A DNA stretch of 64,000 nucleotides from Rhizobium sp. RU20A. GTDB lineage: Bacteria; Pseudomonadota; Alphaproteobacteria; Rhizobiales; Rhizobiaceae. Positions within the stretch are counted from its first letter, which is position 1. Every line of letters starts with the position of its first letter. A model generated the notes under the pieces. The model ran no database searches. It saw only the letters and a program-made list of their open reading frames with translations, and was not told the DNA's origin. A program made the position numbers and the translations under genes. Of the stretch, positions 10,073-18,770 are shown piece after piece. Location of the stretch: assembly GCF_900155885.1 (NCBI RefSeq), contig NZ_FTMB01000001.1, forward strand, positions 186,001 through 250,000, in the 5' to 3' direction.

Positions 10073-12265
10073 ATGAACACGTTTTCGCTCCATCTGGCAC
10101 TGGTGGCGACGCTCGCCGCCTCCACCGCCGTTCCGGCCGCCGCCGAGCCGGTCTTCAACCGCATCGCCTCCTTCGCCGTTGCCGAGAACCTGCCGGCTGG
10201 CACGGATGCCAAGACCGCAACGTCTGCCGAAATCATTACCGCGACGCCGGATGGCAACACGCTGATCTATTCCGACAGCCCCAACAAGGCGATCGGCTTC
10301 ATCGACATCACCGACGCCAAGGCCCCGAAGGCCGGCGGTTCCCTGGACATGAAGGGCGAGCCGACCTCGGTTGCCGCCATCGGCACGAAGGTGCTCGTCG
10401 CCGTCAACACCCGCGAGAGCTTCACCAACCCCTCGGGCGTCCTGGCAACGGTTGACGTGGCCGGCCGCACGATCGAGGAGACCTGCGCACTCGGTGGCCA
10501 GCCGGACTCCGTCGCCATCAGCAAGGATGGCACCATGGCCGCCGTCGCGATCGAGAACGAGCGTGACGAAGAGGTCAATGACGGCAAGATCCCGCAGATG
10601 CCAGCCGGCGATCTCGTCATCGTCAATCTCGCCGATGGCAAGGTCGATTGCGGCTCGCTGCGCCGCGTCGCCCTGACGGGCCTGTCCGAAATCGCGGGCG
10701 ACGACCCGGAGCCGGAATTCGTCGCCTTCAACGACAAGGGCGAGATCGCCGTCACGCTGCAGGAAAACAACCACATCGCCATTGTCGACGCCAAGACGGG
10801 CACGGTCGTCAGCCACTTTTCTGCCGGTGCCGTTGACCTCAAGGGCATCGACACCAAGCGCGATGGCGCTATCCGCCCCGTGGACGACCAGGAAGGCCGC
10901 AAGCGCGAGCCCGATGCCGTCAAGTGGCTGGATGACGAGCGCCTCGTGGTTGCCAATGAAGGGGACTATGAAGGCGGCTCGCGCGGCTTCACCATTTTCG
11001 ACAAGACCGGCACGGTTCTCTACGAATCCAACGCAGCCTTCGAACATGCCGTGATCGGCATCGGCCACTATCCGGAAAAGCGGTCCGCCGCCAAGGGTGT
11101 GGAGCCGGAAGGCCTGGAAGCCGCGACCTTCGGTTCCGACAAGCTGTTCTTCGTGCTTGCCGAGCGCGCCTCCGTCGTCGGCGTCTACAAGGACACCGGC
11201 ACAGAGCCGCAGCTTCTGCAGCTTCTGCCGTCGGGCATCTCCCCGGAAGGCGCCGTTGCCATTCCGGCCCGCAACCTGCTTGCCACCGCCAACGAACTCG
11301 ATCTCGGTGAAGATGGCGGCGCCCGCTCGCATGTCATGATTTACGAGCGCGCCGAGGGCACGGCCAACTATCCGCAGATCGTCTCCGTCGAGAAGGACGG
11401 CGCGCCGATCCCGTTCGGCGCCCTCTCGGGTCTGGCCGCCCTGCCGGAGGCCGGCAAGCTGGTTGCCGTTTCCGACAGCGTCTATTCCTCGCAGCCGACC
11501 ATCTTTACGATCGACGCGACGGCGAAGCCTGCGAAGATCACCGATGCCCTGGTCATCAAGCGTGATGGTGCGCCGGCCCAGAAGCTCGACATCGAGGGCG
11601 TGGCCCTGGACGGCGAGGGCGGCTACTGGCTGGCCTCCGAAGGCAATGCCGACAAGCTCTATGCCAACGCGCTGCTGCATGTGAATGCCAAGGGCGTCAT
11701 CAAGGAAGAGATCGCGCTTCCCGCCGAACTGCGCGCCGGCGAGACCCGCTTCGGCCTTGAAGGCGTGACCGTTGTCGGCACCGGCGACGACACGACCATC
11801 TGGGCCGCCGTCCAGCGGGAATGGAAGGACGACAAGAAGGGCTTCGTGAAGCTTCTCGCCTATAAGCCCGCCGCGAAGGAATGGGGCGCCGTCGCCTATC
11901 CGCTCGAAGCCGCTGGCAAGGGTTGGGTCGGTCTGTCCGAGATCACCGTGCACGGCGACTATGCCTATGTCATCGAGCGCGACAATCTCGTCGGCAAGGA
12001 TGCCGTCCTGAAGAAGCTCTACCGCGTTGCCCTGTCCGAACTGAAGCCCGTCAAGCTGGGCGAGCAACTGCCTGTCGTGAAGAAGGAAGAGGTCCGCGAT
12101 CTCATCCCCGACCTCAAGACCAATGGCGGCTACGTGCTCGACAAGGTCGAAGGCTTCGCCATCGCCGCCGACGGCACCGGCTATGTCGTGACCGACAATG
12201 ACGGCGTGGACGATGCCTCCGGCGAGACGATGTTCTTCTCGATCGGCAACATCGACGCCAAGTAA
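10073..12265 (+). CDS. Exported esterase-like/phytase-like beta-propeller protein
   Basis: A 730-residue exported protein. The ATG at 10073 follows AGAGGG and gives a signal peptide (MNTFSLHLALVATLAAS...) with probable cleavage after PAAAEP. The mature protein has repeated beta-propeller-like segments (for example AIVDAKTG, TIWAAVQREW, YAYVIERDN) and a C-terminal VLDKVEGFAIAADGTGYVVTDND stretch read in pieces as the phytase-like domain (PF13449-type). Proteins of this type are annotated 'esterase-like activity of phytase family'; the true substrate is unknown and real phytase activity should not be assumed. Flanked by hupB's terminator and its own bidirectional terminator, it appears monocistronic. 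Confidence 0.75.
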   Translation: MNTFSLHLALVATLAASTAVPAAAEPVFNRIASFAVAENLPAGTDAKTATSAEIITATPDGNTLIYSDSPNKAIGFIDITDAKAPKAGGSLDMKGEPTSVAAIGTKVLVAVNTRESFTNPSGVLATVDVAGRTIEETCALGGQPDSVAISKDGTMAAVAIENERDEEVNDGKIPQMPAGDLVIVNLADGKVDCGSLRRVALTGLSEIAGDDPEPEFVAFNDKGEIAVTLQENNHIAIVDAKTGTVVSHFSAGAVDLKGIDTKRDGAIRPVDDQEGRKREPDAVKWLDDERLVVANEGDYEGGSRGFTIFDKTGTVLYESNAAFEHAVIGIGHYPEKRSAAKGVEPEGLEAATFGSDKLFFVLAERASVVGVYKDTGTEPQLLQLLPSGISPEGAVAIPARNLLATANELDLGEDGGARSHVMIYERAEGTANYPQIVSVEKDGAPIPFGALSGLAALPEAGKLVAVSDSVYSSQPTIFTIDATAKPAKITDALVIKRDGAPAQKLDIEGVALDGEGGYWLASEGNADKLYANALLHVNAKGVIKEEIALPAELRAGETRFGLEGVTVVGTGDDTTIWAAVQREWKDDKKGFVKLLAYKPAAKEWGAVAYPLEAAGKGWVGLSEITVHGDYAYVIERDNLVGKDAVLKKLYRVALSELKPVKLGEQLPVVKKEEVRDLIPDLKTNGGYVLDKVEGFAIAADGTGYVVTDNDGVDDASGETMFFSIGNIDAK

Positions 12266-12285
12266 GGCGCGGCACCTCGGAACGA

Positions 12286-12319
12286 AAAAGGCCGGATCCG
12301 CGAGGGTCCGGCCTTTTTT
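12286..12319. terminator. Bidirectional terminator
   Basis: AAAAGGCCGGA (12286-12296) pairs with TCCGGCCTTTT (12307-12317), with A residues on one side and T residues on the other. It sits between two convergent genes (the phytase-like gene and marR), so it can serve both strands. Confidence 0.9.
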
Positions 12320-12370
12320 GCTTTGGCAAAGCCCACAAGGGGCCGTCGGCCCCAGGGCGGGATGTCTCGA

Positions 12371-12838
12371 TTATTCGGCGGCGTCCTTCATGTCGGCGCC
12401 CTCGCGTTCGGCCTGCATCGTCTGCACCTTCGAACAGAGCTTTCCGACGAGATCGTGGAAACGATCCATCTCTTCGTCGGAAAGCGTCGAGAAGATCTCG
12501 TTGATGACGAGCTGCTTGGGAGCGCTTGCCGCCTCCAGCACCGAGCGGCCGAGTTCCGTGATCGCCACGATCTTGGCACGCCGATCTTCCGGGTCGGGCT
12601 CGCGGGTCACGAGACGATCACGCTCGAGCCCGTCTATCGCTTCCGTCACCGTGCGCGGCGCATAGTTGAGCGCGCAGGCAATGTCTGTCGAACGGCAGGG
12701 GCCGAGGCGCTGTAGGAAGAACAGGAACTTGCTGCGGGCAAGCGACACGCCTTCCTGACACATGGTCTCGTTCACCAGACGATGGACGCCGTGGTAGAGT
12801 TCGAACATCCGGTTCGATATGTCCTGTACCTTGGTCAT
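12371..12838 (-). CDS. MarR-family transcriptional regulator
   Basis: A 155-residue winged-helix regulator. The central segment reads STDIACALNYAPRTVTEAIDGL (recognition helix region), followed by LERDRLVTREPDPEDRR, the MarR wing with its conserved DxRxx pattern, then the dimerisation helices. The ATG at 12838 gives the normal N-terminus (MTKVQDISN); the frame is open further upstream but unlike the family. MarR proteins usually repress a neighbouring gene and respond to small aromatic ligands. The divergent neighbour is the SbcD-like nuclease gene, which makes a regulatory link possible but unproven. The 184-bp divergent region would hold the operator. Confidence 0.88.
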   Translation of the reverse strand: MTKVQDISNRMFELYHGVHRLVNETMCQEGVSLARSKFLFFLQRLGPCRSTDIACALNYAPRTVTEAIDGLERDRLVTREPDPEDRRAKIVAITELGRSVLEAASAPKQLVINEIFSTLSDEEMDRFHDLVGKLCSKVQTMQAEREGADMKDAAE

Positions 12839-13022
12839 GCTCTCTATATGGTAATGATGAGGGCGCATTTCAAATGGCAGCTCCGATGTGATACCGGCAA
12901 AGCGCGGGCTTGTCGATAAAAACCCGCCCCAGGCTGCGCAACGCGGCGTCCGGGGCGGAAATTCCGGCCGTTGCTGCAGCACGCGATTGACGCGGTGCGG
13001 TCGGTCGGGCCATGGTCGCCCC

Positions 13023-14312
13023 ATGCCCTTTCGTTTCGTCCACACTGCGGATCTCCATCTCGACTCGCCGCTGAAGAGCCTTGCTCTGCGCAATCCGGAC
13101 CTCGCCGATCTCGTGCGTGGGGCCACGCGCGAGGCTCTGACACGGATCGTCGATCTGTGTGTTGCGGAAAGGGTTGATGCGCTCGTCGTGGCCGGCGATC
13201 TCTATGATGGCGCGCAGACCTCCATGAGCACGGCGCTGTTTCTGGTGTCCGAGCTCCGGCGCCTGACGGAGGCCGGCATCGCCGTCTTCCTCATTCGCGG
13301 CAATCACGATGCGATTTCCAAGGTCACGCGTGAACTGACCCTTCCGGACGGCGTGCATCTGCTTGCCGGGCGCAAACGCAGCCACGTGGCGGGACGGCTC
13401 GCCGACGGCCGCGAGGTCGTCATCCACGGCGTCAGTTTCGCCGAGGCGGAAGCCCCGCAGAGCCTCTTGCCGTCCTTTGCCCCACCGCAGGCCGATGCGG
13501 TCAATATCGGTCTTCTGCACACCAGCCTTGCCGGCAGCCCCGGCCATGATGCCTACGCGCCCTGCGCTGTCGCCGATCTCGTCGCCCATGGTTTCGATTA
13601 CTGGGCGCTCGGCCATATTCACAAGCGCACCGTCTGGCACGAGACGCCGCACATCGTCATGCCCGGCATGCCGCAGGGCCGCGATATCAACGAGGCCGGC
13701 GAGCGCAGCGTCACGCTGGTGACGATCGACGAAAAGCAGGGTCTGTCTATCGAGGAGCGGGCGACGGCCGGCGCGATCTTCGAGCGGCTTGCCGTCGATG
13801 TCGGCGGTGCGGACGAGTGGCGCGATTTGCTGGGCCGCGTCGATGCCGCCCTGCGGAGCCTGCGTGACAGCCGCCGGGCCGCGCATCTGATATTGCGCGT
13901 GACGCTGACCGGACCGACGCCGCTTGCCTGGCGCCTTCGCCGTGACCGCGATTTGCTGCTGGCCGAGATCGAAAGCATCGCGCAGTCGCGCGGCGCAAAC
14001 TGGATCGAGAGCGTCGATATCGACTGCACCGATGCGCAGGCCGCCGATGGCACCGATCCCGTCGCCGAACTGGCCGCTATCCTCGATCGCGATGTGCTCG
14101 GCACCCATGCCGCCGAGGCGGAGGCCCTGGCAGCAATCGAAGACCTCATGCGCGCCCTGCCGCATGAGGTGCGCGCCGCCCTTGCCGACAGCGAGGAGGC
14201 GGTGAAGGCGCTGGCGGCGACGAGCCTTGCCGAAGGCGGCGCCGACGTGCTCGCCCATCTGCGCGCCACCTCCGGCGATGGCAGTCCGGCTACCCGCACC
14301 GGGGGAGCGTGA
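13023..14312 (+). CDS. SbcD/YhaO-like DNA repair exonuclease (metallophosphoesterase)
   Basis: A 429-residue calcineurin-like phosphoesterase of the Mre11/SbcD group. Metal-binding motifs are visible in order: HTADLHLDSP, GDLYDG, GNHDA, and GHIHKR. This fold cleaves DNA ends with Mn2+. The C-terminal third is the partner-binding region and is less conserved. Its stop codon overlaps the start of the next gene (TGATG), so it is translationally coupled to the large ATPase. The pair corresponds to the YhaO-YhaN type rather than canonical SbcD-SbcC. The start at 13023 places the first motif at residue 5. Confidence 0.85.
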   Translation: MPFRFVHTADLHLDSPLKSLALRNPDLADLVRGATREALTRIVDLCVAERVDALVVAGDLYDGAQTSMSTALFLVSELRRLTEAGIAVFLIRGNHDAISKVTRELTLPDGVHLLAGRKRSHVAGRLADGREVVIHGVSFAEAEAPQSLLPSFAPPQADAVNIGLLHTSLAGSPGHDAYAPCAVADLVAHGFDYWALGHIHKRTVWHETPHIVMPGMPQGRDINEAGERSVTLVTIDEKQGLSIEERATAGAIFERLAVDVGGADEWRDLLGRVDAALRSLRDSRRAAHLILRVTLTGPTPLAWRLRRDRDLLLAEIESIAQSRGANWIESVDIDCTDAQAADGTDPVAELAAILDRDVLGTHAAEAEALAAIEDLMRALPHEVRAALADSEEAVKALAATSLAEGGADVLAHLRATSGDGSPATRTGGA

Positions 14313-17300
14313 TGCGCATCGCCCGCCTCGACCTCATACGCTACGGCAAATTCACCGATCGCCGCATCGAATTCGGCCCGGCGCCCGCCGGCAGTCCCGA
14401 CCTCCACATCGTCTACGGACCCAATGAGGCGGGAAAATCCACGCTGTTTTCCGCCTGGCTCGACCTTCTCTTCGGCATCGAGCAGCGCAGCGCCTATGGC
14501 TTCCTCCATCCCTATGCGACGATGCGCATCGGCGGGGCGCTGGAGGCGAGTGGCTGGCGCGAGACCGTGGCGCGGCTCAAACGCCAGCAGAATTCCCTCG
14601 TCAACGCCGAGGACCAGCCCCTGCCGGACACGCTGCTCACCGGGGTGCTCGGCGGTCTTGACCGGGCCGGTTACCAAAAAATGTTCTCGCTCGATGACAT
14701 CTCGCTGGAGGAGGGCGGCGAGGCAATTTTGAAGAGTGAGGGAGAACTCGGGCGCCTCTTGTTCCAGGCAAGCTCCGGCCTTTCCGATACGGCCGCGGTG
14801 CTGGAACAGTTGCGCGCCAGGGCCGACCAGTTCTTCCGCCCGCAGGCCCGCAAGCATCGTCTCGCCGAGATGAAGGCCGAGCTTGAAACGATCCGAGCCG
14901 AACAGGCCGAGCTTGATGTCAGCTGGCGGGATTATGCCGCTATCCGCAAGGCGCGGGACCAGCGCGCTAGGGAGCACGATGAGGCGAGCCGCAGGTTGGC
15001 CGATCTCCGGCGACAGGCCGAGGCCGTGCGGGTCGAACTCGAAGCCCTGCCGCTCTTGGCCCGGCTTTCCGCCCTGCGCCAGGCGATGGCGGCGCATGCG
15101 GCCGAGCCCGCGCCGCCGCGCGAATGGCAGGAGCGCCTCCCGCAGTTGATGCGCGAGGCCGCCGAGCTCGATGCCGAATCCCGGCGGCTGTCCCTGGAGG
15201 AGGAGCGGCTGATCGCCGAGCGCGACGCCCTTGCCACGGACAATGAGGGGCTCGCCCTCGGCGCGGCCTTGAAGACACTGGCAGACAGCGAATTGGAGGC
15301 GCGCTACCGCACCGCCGAGCGCGATCTGGCGAGCCGCCTCGCCGAACGGACGCGGATCGAGGCGGAGATGGCCGAGCTGACGCGCGAGATCGGCCTTGAT
15401 GCTGAGACGCCGCCCCGCCGCCTGCTTCTGCCGCAGGCCACGGCCGCCCGTCTGGAGCGCCTGGCGCTGGCCCGCTCCGGTCTTGAAGAACGCCTCGCCG
15501 CGGCCGCGCAGGAAACGCGCCGGGCCCGGGCGCTGCGCGAAACGCGGCTCGCCGAGGTCGAACAGGCGCCATCTGCGCCGGATCCGGCGATCCTGGCAGC
15601 CCTCGCAAGCGCCCTGACCGAGGCCCGCCGCAGTGACAGCATCACGCGCCGCGCAAGCGCCGAGCGGCGCCGGTCCGAGGCAGAGGTCATGAAGGCCGCA
15701 GCGCTCGTGCGCCTCGATCTTGCCGAGGACGACGCCCGCGACCTGCTGCGCCGCGCACCGCTTCAGCCCGAGACGCTTGCCGATCTGCGCCGCCGATATG
15801 ATTCGATCGCCGAGCGCATCACGCGCCTTGCGAGCGAGGTGGAGGCGCTGGAGCGCAGCCAGGCCGAGGAGCAGGCCCGGCGTGCGAGTCTGGCGAGCGG
15901 CGAAGGCGAGATCGATGACGATGCCGCTGCCCGCCTGACGGCGGAACGCACCACGCTCTGGCGCGCCCATCTCGATCGCCTCGACCGCACCAGCGCGGCG
16001 CGATTCGAAGCGGCCATGGTGGCCGTCGATGCGCAGGCTGCGGCCCGCCTTGCCGCCGCCGATCGCGTCGCGGCGCTCCGTAGTCTCGACCGGACGCTGG
16101 CCGGCAACGGCGCACGTCTGTCGGGCCTGCGCGCCGAACTGGAGCGTGCCCGCCAGGAGAGCAACGCGCTGACCAGCGAGGCGGCGCGCCTCGCCGCAGC
16201 CCTTGGTCTTGGTCCTGACCGCGGCGAGGCGGCGACGCTCGACGAAATTGGCATCCGCCAGGCGCGGCTGCTGGAATTCTCCACTCTCGTGGATGACGAA
16301 CAGATGGCGCGCGCCGAGTCGGCCGCCGCCATCGCCGCCGAGACAGCTGCCGCCGCGACCCTTGCGGGCACGTTTCAACTGCTCGGCGATCCCGCTCTCA
16401 GCGATCTCGCCGCCGCCGGCCACCTCGCACCCGTGATCGCGCTTGCGGAAAAGCGCCTCGAAAGCCTCGAAGGCGCCCGGCTTGGCGCCCAGCGTCGCAC
16501 GGAAGCGCTCGCCGCCGCAGAAGCGGAGCTGATTGCCCGGGCAAGCGCCGAAGAGGCGGCGCGCCGCGAACTGACCGACTGGCAGGACGAGTGGCAGGCC
16601 GCCGGCCGCGGCACCTGGCTGCAGCAGCTCGCCGCATCGACCCCGGGAATTGACACCGGAGCAGCGGGCCACGGTCCGGGACCAGCGCTCTCCACGCTTC
16701 TGGCCCGAATCGCGCCGCTCCAGCGGCTTGCCGAGCGCCATGCGGATCTGACCCACCGCGTCGACAGCATGCGCGCCGACCGGGAAGCCTTCCTCGCCGC
16801 CGTTCTGGCGCTCGACCCGTCCGCTGCGGCGAGCGAGGCGATGGGTGAGGGGCGTGACGCCGATCCGCTGGTCCGGCTGCTCGCTCTCACGGCCCGTCAC
16901 GAGGAGGCACGGCGGGCCCGCGACGCGAAGGCGCAGGTGACGGCCCGTCTGACGGCTCTGCGCCTTGACCGCGACGCCCTGACCGCCCGGCGCCTGCACC
17001 ACGATGCCGCCGTCGCCCAGCTGTCCGCCTTCTTCGGCCGCGCCGACCTTGCCGGCATTGCCGAAGCCATGGACCGCGCCCGCGAGCAGGCCGACCTTGC
17101 CGGCCGAATCGCCGAAACGGGTCTCGATCTCGCCACGCGGCTCGATGTCGATTCGGTCGAGGAGGCCGAGGCCCGGCTGGCTGTCGTCGATACGCTGGAG
17201 CTGAATGCCCGTGCCTCCGGCCTTTCCGCCGACATCGCCGCCGTTGAGGCCGAGGTGCGTGACGCCTATGCGGGCCTTCGCGAAGAGGAGCGCCGCCTTG

Positions 17301-17854
17301 CCGGAGTCGATCGCGGCGACGCGGTCGCGGCACTCGAAACCCGAAGGGCGACGCTGCTCGTCGCCATGGAACGGGAGGCGCGCGCCTATCTCGCCCTCAA
17401 ATCGGGCACGGGCGCCGTGGATATGGCGCTTCGGCTCTACCGCGAGCGCCATCGCAGCGCCATGCTGAAGGCCGCGTCCGATGCCTTTTCGGCGATTACG
17501 GGCGGGGAATATTCAGGCCTCGCCTCGCAGGCCGATTCGGGCCGGGAGCGCCTGATCGCCGTCCCCGCCGCCGGCGGCTCCAAGCTTGCCGCCGATCTGT
17601 CCAAGGGCACGCGCTTCCAGCTTTACCTCGCGCTGCGCATCGCCGGCTACCGCGAGGTGGCCGCCAGCCGCGAAACGCTGCCCTTCATCGCCGACGACAT
17701 CATGGAAACCTTCGACGACGCCCGCGCCGGCCGAACCTTCGCGCTGCTGGGCGACATGGCCCGAGTCGGCCAGGTGATTTACCTCACCCACCACGAACAC
17801 CTCTGCGATATCGCCCGCGAAGCCTGCCCGGGTGTCAGCCTGCACCGCCTCTAG
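14312..17854 (+). CDS. SbcC/YhaN-like SMC-type ATPase
   Basis: A 1180-residue ABC/SMC-type ATPase. Walker A, GPNEAGKST, lies near residue 34; the N-terminal FGIEQRSAYGFLHPY segment is typical of YhaN. Between roughly 200 and 950 the sequence is a long Ala/Arg/Glu-rich coiled coil. The C-terminal lobe contains SKGTRFQLYLALR (signature) and the Walker B-like LPFIADDIMETFD, then LTHHEH. With the upstream nuclease it would form a DNA-end tethering and processing machine. GTG at 14309 and ATG at 14312 are both possible; ATG overlaps the nuclease stop. High GC and Arg/Ala codon bias produce a 1277-residue antisense frame that is not a gene. Confidence 0.88.
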   Translation: MRIARLDLIRYGKFTDRRIEFGPAPAGSPDLHIVYGPNEAGKSTLFSAWLDLLFGIEQRSAYGFLHPYATMRIGGALEASGWRETVARLKRQQNSLVNAEDQPLPDTLLTGVLGGLDRAGYQKMFSLDDISLEEGGEAILKSEGELGRLLFQASSGLSDTAAVLEQLRARADQFFRPQARKHRLAEMKAELETIRAEQAELDVSWRDYAAIRKARDQRAREHDEASRRLADLRRQAEAVRVELEALPLLARLSALRQAMAAHAAEPAPPREWQERLPQLMREAAELDAESRRLSLEEERLIAERDALATDNEGLALGAALKTLADSELEARYRTAERDLASRLAERTRIEAEMAELTREIGLDAETPPRRLLLPQATAARLERLALARSGLEERLAAAAQETRRARALRETRLAEVEQAPSAPDPAILAALASALTEARRSDSITRRASAERRRSEAEVMKAAALVRLDLAEDDARDLLRRAPLQPETLADLRRRYDSIAERITRLASEVEALERSQAEEQARRASLASGEGEIDDDAAARLTAERTTLWRAHLDRLDRTSAARFEAAMVAVDAQAAARLAAADRVAALRSLDRTLAGNGARLSGLRAELERARQESNALTSEAARLAAALGLGPDRGEAATLDEIGIRQARLLEFSTLVDDEQMARAESAAAIAAETAAAATLAGTFQLLGDPALSDLAAAGHLAPVIALAEKRLESLEGARLGAQRRTEALAAAEAELIARASAEEAARRELTDWQDEWQAAGRGTWLQQLAASTPGIDTGAAGHGPGPALSTLLARIAPLQRLAERHADLTHRVDSMRADREAFLAAVLALDPSAAASEAMGEGRDADPLVRLLALTARHEEARRARDAKAQVTARLTALRLDRDALTARRLHHDAAVAQLSAFFGRADLAGIAEAMDRAREQADLAGRIAETGLDLATRLDVDSVEEAEARLAVVDTLELNARASGLSADIAAVEAEVRDAYAGLREEERRLAGVDRGDAVAALETRRATLLVAMEREARAYLALKSGTGAVDMALRLYRERHRSAMLKAASDAFSAITGGEYSGLASQADSGRERLIAVPAAGGSKLAADLSKGTRFQLYLALRIAGYREVAASRETLPFIADDIMETFDDARAGRTFALLGDMARVGQVIYLTHHEHLCDIAREACPGVSLHRL

Positions 17855-18050
17855 GCAGGCCAATGGCGGCCATGCTAGCGATCGATCCGTCACCTGAGGC
17901 GGGATGCCGCGCGCATGGCGGACTTTGAGAACGGCGACCGGTCACTTCAGCGTAACACAGGCATTCCGCCAACGGCTGAGCAGGAGACTCAACGCACTGA
18001 AAAACAAAAAAGCGCCGCTAAGCGACGCTTTGACTTTACAAAATAGGAAA
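17855..18050. other. Junction between chromosome and integrated element
   Basis: About 200 noncoding bases between the ATPase gene and attL. It contains one terminator (listed separately) and nothing else I can support. Confidence 0.5.
18009..18032 (-). terminator. Terminator just outside attL, reading leftward
   Basis: On the minus strand a stem with one mismatch (AAAGCG-x-CGC / GCG-x-CGCTTT, three-base loop) is followed by a T-run (the A-run at 18001-18010). It would stop leftward transcription leaving the element before it enters the convergent ATPase gene. Confidence 0.65.
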
Positions 18051-18075
18051 AATGGTGGGCGATGAGAGACTCGAA
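18051..18075. repeat. attL: 25-bp direct repeat of the tRNA-Val 3' end
   Basis: The 25 bases starting AATGGTGGGCGATGAG are identical to 35633-35657, where they form the 3' end of tRNA-Val plus CCA. This is the tRNA fragment displaced at integration. GATGAGAG (18061-18068) also pairs with CTCTCATC (18085-18092), making a hairpin that starts in the repeat and ends in the element. Confidence 0.92.
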
Positions 18076-18149
18076 AAGTCAAATCTCTCATCAGGAGCGA
18101 CTTTAACTTATTGATTTATAAATTTAATATAAGATTTAGAAAATACTAA

Positions 18150-18182
18150 TTTGTGACATTGTGACGGCCGCTGTTTTGTGAC
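18150..18182 (+). promoter_or_regulatory. Left cluster of TTTGTGAC repeats (candidate integrase arm sites)
   Basis: TTTGTGAC at 18150-18157, TTGTGAC at 18159-18165 and TTTGTGAC at 18175-18182, all in one orientation and 75-107 bp inside attL. The same octamer occurs twice near attR (35555-35574). Paired clusters on both arms are what tyrosine integrase arm-type sites look like. Confidence 0.6.
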
Positions 18183-18191
18183 AGACGTCGC

Positions 18192-18770
18192 TTAGCCTTT
18201 CAGCTTCTCTTCAAACAGGAAATTCACCCGGCCTACAATTCGGCCAAAGCTGTAGCCACCTTCGAGAACCAAAAAAAAGAACACGCTTCGTATGCTGATC
18301 TGCAACCACCACATAAACTCTGCGGCTTCAGGTGTAATGTCAGCCAATTTTGGCAAAATTATCTTGTTAAACCAATCATTTTGAGCCTCCGGAGCAATTA
18401 CGACCATAGAAGTGGCAAGCGCCGCCGAAGAAACCATCACGAAATATGATATGTTATGAAATAACTCCTTCGAGAGCTCGCGAATATTTTCTATTCTATT
18501 CCTCTTTTCGAGCGAATAGTCTTCTGGAATCGGATCCTGCCTACCTTCAGCGATATAAAAAAGAACACTAAAGCTGAAGCCAAGAAGTATTGATGATACA
18601 GTATTGATGGAGTTAATAAAATCAGTCAGATTATCATTCAGCAAAAACCCTAATATTGGAGAAAAAACAACAAGTAATGCAATCCGAGGCCAGACGCGGA
18701 TACGCTCGCCTGTTCTGTAGTTATAGAAGGTGGCGTTATTATTCAGAATGATAGAGCGAATGCTAACCAT
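18192..18770 (-). CDS. Four-helix membrane protein, RexB-like partner (cargo gene B)
   Basis: A 192-residue integral membrane protein that I cannot assign to a named family. Four hydrophobic stretches are visible near residues 28-47, 55-76, 106-128 and 152-178, with a charged loop of about 30 residues (RQDPIPEDYSLEKRNR) between the second and third. Its ATG overlaps the end of the upstream cargo gene by 8 bp, so the two are translated together. It is the last gene of the element, 10 bp from the left TTTGTGAC cluster. Codon use is AT-richer than the structural genes, indicating recent and separate acquisition. Topology, order and size class resemble lambda RexB; that is an analogy, not demonstrated homology. 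Confidence 0.7.
   Translation of the reverse strand: MVSIRSIILNNNATFYNYRTGERIRVWPRIALLVVFSPILGFLLNDNLTDFINSINTVSSILLGFSFSVLFYIAEGRQDPIPEDYSLEKRNRIENIRELSKELFHNISYFVMVSSAALATSMVVIAPEAQNDWFNKIILPKLADITPEAAEFMWWLQISIRSVFFFLVLEGGYSFGRIVGRVNFLFEEKLKG

Noticed and set aside
13619-17452. 1277-aa open frame opposite the SbcC-like ATPase
   Set aside because: It mirrors a high-GC, Ala/Arg/Glu-rich coiled coil; no domain, ribosome site or conservation sign. Antisense frames of this kind are expected at this GC.
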